From contig VHCW01000005.1 in assembly GCA_016871575.1 (NCBI GenBank), positions 32,193-96,192 of the forward strand: a stretch of 64,000 bases of DNA, written 5' to 3'. Each line of letters opens with the position of its first letter. Position 1 is the stretch's first letter. The notes beneath the pieces are model-generated. The model was not told where the DNA came from, ran no database searches, and saw nothing but the letters and a program-made list of their open reading frames with translations. Below, piece by piece: positions 42,795 through 51,086 of this stretch. A program made the position numbers and the translations under genes. Origin of the DNA: Verrucomicrobiota bacterium (GTDB lineage Bacteria > Verrucomicrobiota > Verrucomicrobiia > Palsa-1439).

Positions 42795-45551
42795 TTACTG
42801 AGACCGCGCGATTCGTAGCGGGCGTGGGATGTAGTCAGGCCAGAGCGGACAGTTCAGGTCAATCCAGCATTTCACGGCGTGCATCTCGTCGCGCGTCAGC
42901 TTCACGTCGTTGTGCCCGGCGTCGAGCACTTTCCAGAGCTTGCTCTGCAAGGTGCCAAAGGTCATCGGCTCGGCCTTGTGATGACGCAGCTTGTAGGTCA
43001 TGTCAAAGTAATGGACGAAACCGCCCTTGATGAGCGTGCGGTAACTCGCCGGTACTTTCTCGACATCAAGTTCGCCGGTGAGGTTGATGCCGAGCTTGTG
43101 CTTGGCGTCGTGACAGCGAATGCACTTCGCGTCCCAGACCGGCTGGACGACGCGCTCGTACGAAATCGGTCCGGTGCCCCACGGCGGCGGCTCCAGTTTG
43201 CTCGGCGCACGGCGGGAAGCCATCGTTTGCTTCTGCGGCGGCGCGGCCCGTCGCGGGTCGTGACAGCCGACGCAACCGCGTTGTTCCCCCTCCTGCAACT
43301 GGATCACGCTGCGCATCCGTTGGAGTTCGTTCAGGTTCTCGTCAAGCGCCTCGAAGTAGAGAACCTTTTCTGCCGGCGCGTAGAAGTTGGCCGAGCCGTC
43401 CGCCTCGACGGGAACGATACCGAGCGACGCCTTCGCGACGTAGCTTGGCCAGCCGTGCGGTCCGTTCACTTTGTGAATCGGCGTCGCGTAGAAATCCTGA
43501 AACGGCTGATGATCGCGGCGGTACTCGCCGCTGGTCAACTGTTCGAGGTCGGCGCGCACTTCCTGGCAGACGCGGATGTATTTGACTTTGCCGCGCGGCA
43601 CCGCCGGTTCGATGCCTTGATAGACATCGGCAACCGTGAACGATGCTTCCTTCTCTGGGACGTGCGGGTTGAGGAGCGGAGGTTTCGGCTCCGGTCGCAG
43701 CAATGTCGGCGTCATGCTGCCAATCTCTGGATCGAAGTAGAGCAACTCGCGGTTGCCCCAGCGGTCCGCCACGTACAAGCCGAACCGATCCGCCGGGGCG
43801 TGGCTGGCGAGGAAATAATCGCGCGTCACCGGCACCGGATCGCGCCAGCATTCCTGGCGCGGCCACTTCATGTTGTAGTGCGGTGTGGTGTCGGGCGTGA
43901 GGTTGACGACGGCGTTGGTGTCGTATGGCGACCCGGCGTTGGCGAGGTCAATCAGGCCGAGCGGCCCGTTGTGGTCGCCGCCGTGCGAGAAGATCGTGCA
44001 GAGGATCTCGCGCGAGCCGGGCAGTTCGCGGGCGTTGATGTAACAGTTCGGCGTGTTGTTGCCGAAGACAAGTTCCGGATGTGTTCCGTCGGGCCGGGTT
44101 GCCCAGAGCGTGTGGCCGAAATCGGCGCCTTTGTCCACGTACTCGGAGCGCGTCCAGAGAATCCGCCCGTCGCGCATCACAGCGGGCGTCCATTCGCTGA
44201 GGTTGGCGAACGAGAGCGGACGGATGTTCTCGCCGTTGGCGTCCATGCGGAACAACACGAACGCCTGCGGTCGCCAGCAGAGGAACCGCGCCTTGCAACG
44301 CGTCGAGATGAATGTCAGCCCGCCATCGGGCAACGGGCACGGATAATAATCGTGGAACGGCCCGTCAGTGAGTTGGCGCACGCCGGTGCCGTCGGTGTTC
44401 ATCGCCATCAAGTGCCAATACGGTTCCTGTTCGCCGTCGCGCGCTTTGTCGGGACGGAACGCGAAGTAAACCTTGCGCGCCTCGAAATCCAACATCGGGT
44501 CGCGTGCGATACCGCTCGTAGCGTCGAAGAGCGTCGTCAACTTCGCATGCGCCGGCGAGAGCCGGCCATCACGGCGCGGGATTTCCAACAGGCAGACACC
44601 GCCGCCGGGCGTGAACTTCGAGTCGAGTATGTCGCTGTAGTTGTGCGACGATAGATACGGGTGGCGTTTGGCGAAGAGAATCTTCTGGAGCAGCGCGAGG
44701 TCCGGGTCGCGGAACATCAGCCGCCGCTTCGAGAGCCGCGCGTCGAGATAAAGACTCTGGTTTTCATTGCGCCGGCGCATGTTGTCCAGTTCCTCCCGTT
44801 CGATGGAAACGTCCACGCCTTTCACGATCAGACGGGCCATCATTTCCTCCATCTGCACGAACACCCGCTGGGTTGGCGAGAGCTTTGCGATGCGGCTCCA
44901 GTACGGGATCTCCTTGAACAACGGCGAGAGATGATCGTTGGCGTTCATCCGCTGCCACGTCGCGCGCTCGCACAGGAACGCATACTCGACCACCCCCAGA
45001 TACGTCATCGGATCCGGCAACGGCGCCGGCGGCGTGTAGGATGCGACTGCTGTCGGTGGGGCTTTACCGACCACCTTCGACACCGTCTGCCATTTTTGAC
45101 CGTCGAGCGAAAGACGCACCTCGAACGAGACCGGCATCCGGTCCTTGTAATGCCCTTCGCGGTCGCGCGAGAAAACAACCTTCGAGACCGACACGGGCGC
45201 CGGCAATTCGATTTGCGCCCACTCTTCGCCTTTGGAGGCGGCGATCCAACTGTGGGCGTTGCCGTACAGCCCGTCGTTGAGGTGCGCGATCTGGTGAATC
45301 GCGTGCCCCGGCAAGCACGACGACGCGGTGGCTTTCGCGCCGTCCTTGGCGAGCGCGAGGTTGCGGCTGCCGTCAGCAGCGAACACTTCCAATTCATCAA
45401 TGCACGGCTGGCTCGAACTGCTGGCTTGAATGACGAACCGCACGAACTTCGCTTGTTGCGCGGGGAACGTGAGCGACCTCGGCTGCTCGGCGAACGCAAA
45501 GCTGGCGAAGGCGCAAAGCGCCGAGATAACAACGATAAATTGCGTGCTCAT
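42795..45551 (-). CDS. Secreted TolB/HZS-alpha-like protein with F5/8-type domain and two haem-c motifs
   Basis: A 918-aa exported protein (MSTQFIVVISALCAFASFAFA). Residues ~30-160 form a discoidin-like F5/8 C domain (IDELEVFAADGSRNLAL, WAQIELPAPVSVSKVVFS). Residues ~340-560 carry TolB-type repeats (HLMAMNTDGTGVRQLTDGPFHDYYPCPLPDGGLTF, GHTLWATRPDGTHPELVFG). Haem-binding CXXCH motifs lie at about 760 (CVGCH) and 810 (CIRCH), then CWIDLNCP, which the 46430 paralogue also has as CWIDLNVP. TTAGGAG lies 6 nt before the ATG. It closes the iclR-led minus-strand cluster. Confidence 0.88.
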   Translation of the reverse strand: MSTQFIVVISALCAFASFAFAEQPRSLTFPAQQAKFVRFVIQASSSSQPCIDELEVFAADGSRNLALAKDGAKATASSCLPGHAIHQIAHLNDGLYGNAHSWIAASKGEEWAQIELPAPVSVSKVVFSRDREGHYKDRMPVSFEVRLSLDGQKWQTVSKVVGKAPPTAVASYTPPAPLPDPMTYLGVVEYAFLCERATWQRMNANDHLSPLFKEIPYWSRIAKLSPTQRVFVQMEEMMARLIVKGVDVSIEREELDNMRRRNENQSLYLDARLSKRRLMFRDPDLALLQKILFAKRHPYLSSHNYSDILDSKFTPGGGVCLLEIPRRDGRLSPAHAKLTTLFDATSGIARDPMLDFEARKVYFAFRPDKARDGEQEPYWHLMAMNTDGTGVRQLTDGPFHDYYPCPLPDGGLTFISTRCKARFLCWRPQAFVLFRMDANGENIRPLSFANLSEWTPAVMRDGRILWTRSEYVDKGADFGHTLWATRPDGTHPELVFGNNTPNCYINARELPGSREILCTIFSHGGDHNGPLGLIDLANAGSPYDTNAVVNLTPDTTPHYNMKWPRQECWRDPVPVTRDYFLASHAPADRFGLYVADRWGNRELLYFDPEIGSMTPTLLRPEPKPPLLNPHVPEKEASFTVADVYQGIEPAVPRGKVKYIRVCQEVRADLEQLTSGEYRRDHQPFQDFYATPIHKVNGPHGWPSYVAKASLGIVPVEADGSANFYAPAEKVLYFEALDENLNELQRMRSVIQLQEGEQRGCVGCHDPRRAAPPQKQTMASRRAPSKLEPPPWGTGPISYERVVQPVWDAKCIRCHDAKHKLGINLTGELDVEKVPASYRTLIKGGFVHYFDMTYKLRHHKAEPMTFGTLQSKLWKVLDAGHNDVKLTRDEMHAVKCWIDLNCPLWPDYIPRPLRIARSQ

Positions 45552-45631
45552 TATTGACTCCTAACTTGTGTTAGAGGCGTCGGCTCGATAATAACACGAA
45601 AGCCGACGTTTTACACTTTTTGCCACGGTTC
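45551..45631 (-). pseudogene. C-terminal scar of an FGE-fold domain
   Basis: On the minus strand the frame from 45631 reads EPWQKV-stop-NVGFRVIIEPT and ends at TAA 45551. This matches the end of the FGE-fold domain of the 1252-aa gene upstream (EPWQKIYNIGFRVIIVPDR). It lies immediately after the SGNH gene stop and carries an internal stop, so it is a dead fragment of a former second copy. It is too short for the ORF track. Confidence 0.75.
45578..45608. repeat. 8-bp inverted repeat around a -10-like box
   Basis: CGTCGGCT (45578-45585) and AGCCGACG (45601-45608) flank CGATAATAACACGAA; on the minus strand the spacer contains TATTAT. It could be an operator for the 918-aa gene, but the same bases are also explained as the FGE-domain scar. 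Confidence 0.35.
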
Positions 45632-45632
45632 A

Positions 45633-46433
45633 TTACTTTGTCAGTTCCTTGATTTTCTGCTGCATGGCCTGCGCCCATGCCTCATATCCCTCTGCGGTGA
45701 GGTGGATGGGGTAGGGCTTCTCGTCTTTGAAAAGCTGCTTTGAGAGTGTGCCGTCGGACTGGAGAAAGTGGTCATTGAGGTTGAGCCAAAACACCCGCTT
45801 GTTGTCGGCAAACTTCTCAATCTTCTGGTTCACCTCGTCGTTGCGCTTGCGTTTGATTTCTTCGCCCCGGGGGAAAATCGCGAGCAGTAGAATTTTGGCC
45901 TCGGGGGCCTTGGCCGCCAGCCTGTCGAGGGTCGCGCGAATGCCCTGCGCCGTATCGTCCGCGGTTTCGGTGCCATAACGATGCCCTGTGTTGTTGGTGC
46001 CGATCATCAGAACGAACAATTTGGGCTTGTAGCCGCCGAGCGTTCCGGGGAAACCGAGCCGCCACAGCACGTTCTCCGTTTTGTCAGCGGAGATGCCCAG
46101 ATTCAGGGTCCGGTAGGCTGAAAAGTATTTCGCCCAAATCTCGCTCGGTGCTCCCGCTCGCCAGCCAGCTGTGATCGAGTCTCCAATCAGGACAAGATCC
46201 CACCCTCCTCGCTTTGCAGCGGCAGCATCACGTTCGACTATTCTCATCCATCCCGGATTGTCCATTCTCGGCGTTGGTGTGGTGGAGATCTGTTTCGCCG
46301 GAGGCGATGCGGGTTGATTCGACAGGGTTGTCTTGGAGACGTCAGAGGGTTTGGCCGGCGCTTTCGTCTGCGCAGACAGCGCGGCCAACGGCGCAAGCAA
46401 CAGCGCGGTGAGGAGTGTGAGGGCGGGTTTCAT
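45633..46433 (-). CDS. Secreted SGNH/GDSL-family hydrolase
   Basis: A 266-aa exported hydrolase similar to PAF-acetylhydrolase/rhamnogalacturonan-acetylesterase types. Blocks: GDS in WDLVLIGDSITAGWR (Ser), NLGISADKTENVLWRL (Gly block), LFVLMIGTNNTGH (Asn block) and YPIHLTAEGYEAWAQAM (His, with the Asp-equivalent just before). Such enzymes commonly deacetylate glycans. The signal peptide (MKPALTLLTALLLAPLAALS) is almost the same as that of the gene upstream, although the mature proteins are unrelated. The ATG overlaps the upstream stop as ATGA. Confidence 0.92.
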   Translation of the reverse strand: MKPALTLLTALLLAPLAALSAQTKAPAKPSDVSKTTLSNQPASPPAKQISTTPTPRMDNPGWMRIVERDAAAAKRGGWDLVLIGDSITAGWRAGAPSEIWAKYFSAYRTLNLGISADKTENVLWRLGFPGTLGGYKPKLFVLMIGTNNTGHRYGTETADDTAQGIRATLDRLAAKAPEAKILLLAIFPRGEEIKRKRNDEVNQKIEKFADNKRVFWLNLNDHFLQSDGTLSKQLFKDEKPYPIHLTAEGYEAWAQAMQQKIKELTK

Positions 46434-49400
46434 TTGTCGTTGTCGCTTGTTGCGACGTGAACTCGGTCGGGAACGATGATGACGCGGAAGCCGATGTTAT
46501 AGATTTTCTGCCACGGTTCGTAGGCGCGGCGGACGGACGAGCCGGCGTCGGCGGGACGGTCGGCCCACGAGCCGCCGCGGGCGACTTTACGTCCGGCGAA
46601 GCTGTCGTCGTCGCGATACGGATACGGCCGGTAAGCGGAGCGTGTCCATTCACTGACGTTGCCGATCATATCTTTCAAGCCCCACGGGTTCGGTTCCGTT
46701 TGACCGACGTAGTCCACAACGTGATACTTGTCGCGGAACCGTTCGTCGCGGAGCGGGAAATTGTTGTCGGCGGGATACGGCGCGCGCGTCTGCAAATTGC
46801 CGGGGCCGGGGTAGCCCATCTTGAACCAGCGCAACGATTGGTCGGCGAGATTGGCGAACCGGCTGAAGTCGGCGTCGAGCGTCCCATAAAAGAACTGCGT
46901 GTCGGTGCCGGCGCGGGCGGCGTATTCCCATTGAGCCTCGGTGGGCAACTTGGCGGTGAAGCCGGTCTTGCTGCTCAGCCACTCGCAGAACCGCGTCGCT
47001 TCCTGCCACGAGGTGCGCGCGACGGACTGGTCGGGATGGTTGGCGATGTAGCCGGGCGTCACGCGGTTCATGTAGTGCATGTCGAGGTAACGCGTGTCGT
47101 GTTCGGGATCGAACAGCGCGTACTGCGCATTGCTGGTCTCTGTCTCGGCCATCCAGAACGGTTGCGCGATGCGGACCACGGAGCGCGGTCGTTCGTCGGG
47201 CGCGCCGTCGCGGCTGCCCATCACGAATTCGCCGGCGGGAATCCAGCGCAAGACGAGCTTGACGCCGCGACCGATGTCCACGGTTTTCACTTCGCCGGCG
47301 GCGGCGGCGAATGGAAAACCGTTTACGCGGAGTGCGTCGAGCTGTTCGTCTGGTTGCTTTGGTGGCGGTTCGAAGGTGACCGGCGTGTTCCTGCGGGCGT
47401 CAGCGAATTCCTGTTCGGGATCAACAGCAACGTCGGCGAATGCCCTATTCAGTTCGCACCGGCGCTGGGCGACGTGCTGTTTGTCCGCCGGCAGTTCAAA
47501 TGAACCGCGCCGCGGGACGTTGAGGTCAATCCAGCAATAGAGACGTTCGCGGGACTCGCGCGGGAGGTTGTTGAGGCGGACGCCGTGGTGGCCTTTCTCC
47601 AACATTTGAATCAACGGGCTGGTCGAGGCGTGATACTCCATCGGGTTGAGCATCGCCATGTCGGCCTCGGGTCCCGGACGGTGGATGTACGGGTGCAACG
47701 TGTCGTATGCGACACCGGGCTGGGCGAACGACGGTTTGCTGCGCGGGCCGACGATGGGTTTCTCGTTGTGGCAACCGATGCAGTGTTTCTGCAGAACCGG
47801 ATACACCTCGTTCGCAAAATCGAATGGCCGCGCCGGGCCGAGCCACGGAGTCAACGGCTGCGGCGCGCGCTGGCTGGCGAGCGTGCGTTTCGCCGGCAAC
47901 GTCTCGGCGCGGTTCTCATGGCAACCGGCGCAGGAGACGCGTTCGCCGGGCATGCCGACGAGCCAGCTTCGCATCAGTTGCACCGCGCGGCCTTCGCTGT
48001 CGAGCGGTTGGATCGAGATTGGCGTGTTTGCCGGGATGATGAACTCGGCGGAGCCGTCGGCTTCAACCTTCGTGGTGCCGAGGACGCGTTTCACGTCCCA
48101 CCCGGCCTGCGTGCCGATGATCTCGAAGCTCGCCTTGCCGAGATAGCCGAAATGGTACGCGAACACGCGCAGCGATTTCACCGTGCCGCGCGGCACGCCC
48201 TTCAAGCCCGGCCCCGCATAGACATCGCCGACGTGGACCGTGGCGGTCTTCTTGCTGAGATCAACACGGTCGGGGATCACCTGCGGACGTTTCCGCGGCT
48301 GCAACAGGACCGGCTCGAACAGCGCCGAACCCACGACCTCGGCGATCAACGTCATGTTGTCAAACACGTCCACCAAGTAGATGCCCCAGAGGCTGCGCTC
48401 CGACGGTTTCATCGCGACGAGAAAGTATTTACTGCTGAGCGGGTGCGGATGCGTCATCAACTCCGGCCGCTCCTTCAGATAGACGCCCTTGACGATGTTA
48501 TCGCAGACCGTGCCCGGCACCGGCTTGCCGCGGCCCGGCACCAACTGCACAAACCCGCTCTTCTCCGCCGGCAGAATGTCCGGCGTCAGCGCGACGTGTT
48601 TGCCTTCGACGCCCCACTCTTTCGACGCGGGCCGGTAGCGGAACGGATAGCCGGTGGCCAGTCCCGGATCGAGCAATGCCAGCCGACCGCAATCGCCGTG
48701 GTCGTGGTGGCCGCTGATGACGCCGACCAACAACGTCGGATGATCCGGCACCGGCTGCGCGAACCGGAACGCCGTCGGGAACCACGAACCGCTGCCGTAG
48801 AGCGCGAGCTGGCCGGTGCCGTCCGGGTTCATGGTGAAACGCCGACGCGAGAAGTAATGCGGGATGTCGCTGTATTCCCAGCGTTGGTAGAGCACGCGGC
48901 CGTCGTTGAGAATGGTCGGGTCGTTGCTGTGGTCCTGATCGAAGGTCAGTTGACGGAGTTTGCCCGTCGCGCGATCCAACAGATAGAGCGTTGCGACCGG
49001 CTGGTTGCCGTTCAGGCAGGGCACGCCGTGGTAATTGGCCGTCGAGGCCACGATGACCCGGCCATCGGGCAGATAACAGGCGTCGAAGAAATCCAAGTCC
49101 GGATAATTCGTCGGCGTCACCTGCCGTGCCTCGCCGCCGTTGCAGGGAATCTCAAAGACAGCCCAGCGCCCGTTCCCGTCAATGCTGGAAAACATGACGT
49201 GTTGCGCGTCGAAATCGAGCCGGACATCGCGCAAGAGTCGCGTCGCCGGCGGCTTGTGAAGCGTTTGCAGGCGCGGTTTGCCGCGCAAGTCGGTGAGCAG
49301 CGCGATCTCGTTGACCCAGTTGGTCCGGTTGAGCATGCTGGCGTGCGACAAATAGTTGGCGGGGACAAAGCCGGTGCTGTTGGCGGGGCTGCGCCGCACC

Positions 49401-50188
49401 ACCAGCAGCTTGTCAAAGTCGAGCAACGGATTGGCCAGCAACGCCGCCCGCACCCCGGCCAGAAGATTGCTGGCCGACACGTTTCCTATTGGCTTGCCGT
49501 TTGCCAGCGACTGCAACAGTTGTTCGCGCCCACGCTCAAACTCGGCCAGCGCCTGACGATGTTTCGCTCCGTCGTAGCGGCCCGGAAAACTTCGTTCCAT
49601 GTCCTCGATGGCCAGCCGCACAGACTCGCTGTTGACGTTTTCCAACATCCTCATCTGCGCGTTGATCTCGGCCTGTTGCTCGATGAGCCGTGCCCGCTCG
49701 GCGCGCTGTTCCGGGCTGAGCCGTTTCAGTTTCGCGCCGTCGGGCACTTGCAGTCGCAACGCGCAAATGTGCGGAAACGGCCCTTCGCGCTCCAGCGCGA
49801 GCGCGTGCGTGCCGCGCTCGATACGCAACGTGCATTGCCGTTCCCACTTCGCCGATTTCGTCTGCCAACTGCCCGTCACACCGGCGAAACCGGTATGCAC
49901 CTTCTGCCCATTGAGACTGATCTCGACCGGCCGCGACTGCGCCGCTGCAAACAACGCCGACAACGTGTAATCGCCCGTGACGGAAACCTCGATCACATAC
50001 TCCGCTCGATCCGGCGACTCGCCGCCGTGCCAGATGCACGAGTGCCCGTCTGCGTAGAGTTGCCCTGTCAAGCTCACGCGGACATTGCCGCCGTCGAAAT
50101 CCTTTGCCTCGATGATGACCTCATCCAGGGCCAGCACGGCCAGCGGTGCGAGTAGCAGGGCAGTGAGGATTGCGAGGGCAGGTTTCAT
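46430..50188 (-). CDS. 1252-aa secreted fusion: carbohydrate-binding module, TolB/HZS-alpha-like two-haem region and FGE-fold domain
   Basis: Order of parts: signal peptide (MKPALAILTALLLAPLAVLA); CBM35/6-like sandwich at ~22-150; helical spacer at ~155-245; TolB-type propeller at ~310-560 (RFTMNPDGTGQLALYGSGSW); haem motifs CAGCH (753) and CIGCH (803); then an FGE-sulfatase/EgtB-type domain at ~980-1240 (WIPAGEFVMGSRDGAPDERP, KLPTEAQWEYAARAG, GLKDMIGNVSEWT, VARGGSWADRP). The catalytic cysteines expected after RGGS(F/W) in true formylglycine-generating enzymes are absent, so sulfatase activation is unlikely. It overlaps iclR upstream and the SGNH gene downstream by ATGA. Confidence 0.88.
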   Translation of the reverse strand: MKPALAILTALLLAPLAVLALDEVIIEAKDFDGGNVRVSLTGQLYADGHSCIWHGGESPDRAEYVIEVSVTGDYTLSALFAAAQSRPVEISLNGQKVHTGFAGVTGSWQTKSAKWERQCTLRIERGTHALALEREGPFPHICALRLQVPDGAKLKRLSPEQRAERARLIEQQAEINAQMRMLENVNSESVRLAIEDMERSFPGRYDGAKHRQALAEFERGREQLLQSLANGKPIGNVSASNLLAGVRAALLANPLLDFDKLLVVRRSPANSTGFVPANYLSHASMLNRTNWVNEIALLTDLRGKPRLQTLHKPPATRLLRDVRLDFDAQHVMFSSIDGNGRWAVFEIPCNGGEARQVTPTNYPDLDFFDACYLPDGRVIVASTANYHGVPCLNGNQPVATLYLLDRATGKLRQLTFDQDHSNDPTILNDGRVLYQRWEYSDIPHYFSRRRFTMNPDGTGQLALYGSGSWFPTAFRFAQPVPDHPTLLVGVISGHHDHGDCGRLALLDPGLATGYPFRYRPASKEWGVEGKHVALTPDILPAEKSGFVQLVPGRGKPVPGTVCDNIVKGVYLKERPELMTHPHPLSSKYFLVAMKPSERSLWGIYLVDVFDNMTLIAEVVGSALFEPVLLQPRKRPQVIPDRVDLSKKTATVHVGDVYAGPGLKGVPRGTVKSLRVFAYHFGYLGKASFEIIGTQAGWDVKRVLGTTKVEADGSAEFIIPANTPISIQPLDSEGRAVQLMRSWLVGMPGERVSCAGCHENRAETLPAKRTLASQRAPQPLTPWLGPARPFDFANEVYPVLQKHCIGCHNEKPIVGPRSKPSFAQPGVAYDTLHPYIHRPGPEADMAMLNPMEYHASTSPLIQMLEKGHHGVRLNNLPRESRERLYCWIDLNVPRRGSFELPADKQHVAQRRCELNRAFADVAVDPEQEFADARRNTPVTFEPPPKQPDEQLDALRVNGFPFAAAAGEVKTVDIGRGVKLVLRWIPAGEFVMGSRDGAPDERPRSVVRIAQPFWMAETETSNAQYALFDPEHDTRYLDMHYMNRVTPGYIANHPDQSVARTSWQEATRFCEWLSSKTGFTAKLPTEAQWEYAARAGTDTQFFYGTLDADFSRFANLADQSLRWFKMGYPGPGNLQTRAPYPADNNFPLRDERFRDKYHVVDYVGQTEPNPWGLKDMIGNVSEWTRSAYRPYPYRDDDSFAGRKVARGGSWADRPADAGSSVRRAYEPWQKIYNIGFRVIIVPDRVHVATSDNDK

Positions 50189-51006
50189 GGTTTTCCTCCG
50201 CGGGCGAATCCCAACCGTGCCGAAATTCGATCAGCGTGCGCCCGAACGGTGGCGCCGATTTCGGGGATGCGTTTGCGGTCCAAATCCATCATCAGCCCGG
50301 TCGTCCAGACGGAAGCCACCGGGTATCCCACACGGTCGAACACCGGCGCGCCGATGCAATAGACACCCTCGAATTGTTCGGCGTTGTCGAACGCATAGCC
50401 CTTTTCCGCCACCGCCGCCAACTCGCGGCGCAGTTCTTCCCTGTTGGTGATCGTCCGCTCGTTGAACCGGACCAGTTTGGTGGCCGCAAGCAACTCCTCG
50501 CGCTCCTTCTCCGGTAGAAACGCCAGCATCGCCTTGCCCGGCGCGGAACAATACGCCGGCACGTGGTAGCCGAGCTTGGAGACGAAGCAGAACATCCGCG
50601 TGCCAATCGCCTGATCCAGAACAACGACCTCGGCTCCTTCCCGCACCCCGATGAGAACGGTGTCCACAACCTGATCGCGCAATTCCCGCATGATGTCGAG
50701 CGCATGCTCGACCAGGTTGGTCTCCGTGATGGCGCGTTGGCCGATGAGCAGGAGTTTCTGCGTCATCCGGATCTGTTTGGTCTCCGGGTCGCGGCACACC
50801 AGTCCCAACTCCTCCAGCGCCATCACGATACGGAAGGCGCTGGACACCGGGCAGTTCAGGTCGCCTGCAATCTCGGTGAGCGCCCTTCCGCGCGGATGGT
50901 TGGAAAGGATATCGAGAATCTGGAACCCGATCCGCAGGCTCGGCACGTCATAGTTCGGCTTGGCCTTGTTCCCGCGTCTTCGAGCATTGCCATGGTGGTT
51001 TTGCAT
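50185..51006 (-). CDS. IclR-family transcriptional regulator
   Basis: A 273-aa regulator. The N-terminal winged helix (LRIGFQILDILSNHPRGRALTEIAGDLNCPVSSAFRIVMALEELGLV) is followed by the IclR effector domain (MRELRDQVVDTVLIGVREG, YHVPAYCSAPGKAMLAF, GYAFDNAEQFEGVYCIGAPVFD). IclR proteins usually repress or activate carbon-catabolic operons in response to small organic or sugar acids. The start at 51006 sits inside a perfect palindrome, which points to autoregulation. Its stop overlaps the 1252-aa gene, so it heads that operon and is its likely controller. Confidence 0.94.
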   Translation of the reverse strand: MQNHHGNARRRGNKAKPNYDVPSLRIGFQILDILSNHPRGRALTEIAGDLNCPVSSAFRIVMALEELGLVCRDPETKQIRMTQKLLLIGQRAITETNLVEHALDIMRELRDQVVDTVLIGVREGAEVVVLDQAIGTRMFCFVSKLGYHVPAYCSAPGKAMLAFLPEKEREELLAATKLVRFNERTITNREELRRELAAVAEKGYAFDNAEQFEGVYCIGAPVFDRVGYPVASVWTTGLMMDLDRKRIPEIGATVRAHADRISARLGFARGGKP

Positions 51007-51031
51007 ATAGGAATAAGTTTTATATGCAAAA
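50999..51031. promoter_or_regulatory. Palindromic operator candidate overlapping the iclR start
   Basis: TTTTGCATATA (50999-51009) and TATATGCAAAA (51021-51031) are perfect 11-bp inverted arms around an 11-nt spacer. The iclR ATG lies in the left arm. This is AT-rich against a GC-rich background, as expected for a promoter-operator bound by a dimeric regulator such as IclR itself. Confidence 0.7.
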
Positions 51032-51086
51032 ACAATAAGCCGCGCGCCGATTGTTGTCAACGATCAAGAATTGCGCTCAGAGCGCG

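Noticed and set aside
42879-44654. 591-aa plus-strand ORF
   Set aside because: Shadow of the 918-aa haem protein; composition typical of antisense reading in high-GC DNA.
46430-47250. Functional sulfatase-activating FGE
   Set aside because: The cysteines needed for formylglycine formation are not seen after RGGSW.
47585-50155. 856-aa plus-strand ORF antisense to the haem/FGE fusion
   Set aside because: Its translation is low-complexity Arg/Ala/Val/His-rich with no motif, while the opposite strand has clear domains. It is a GC-bias shadow.
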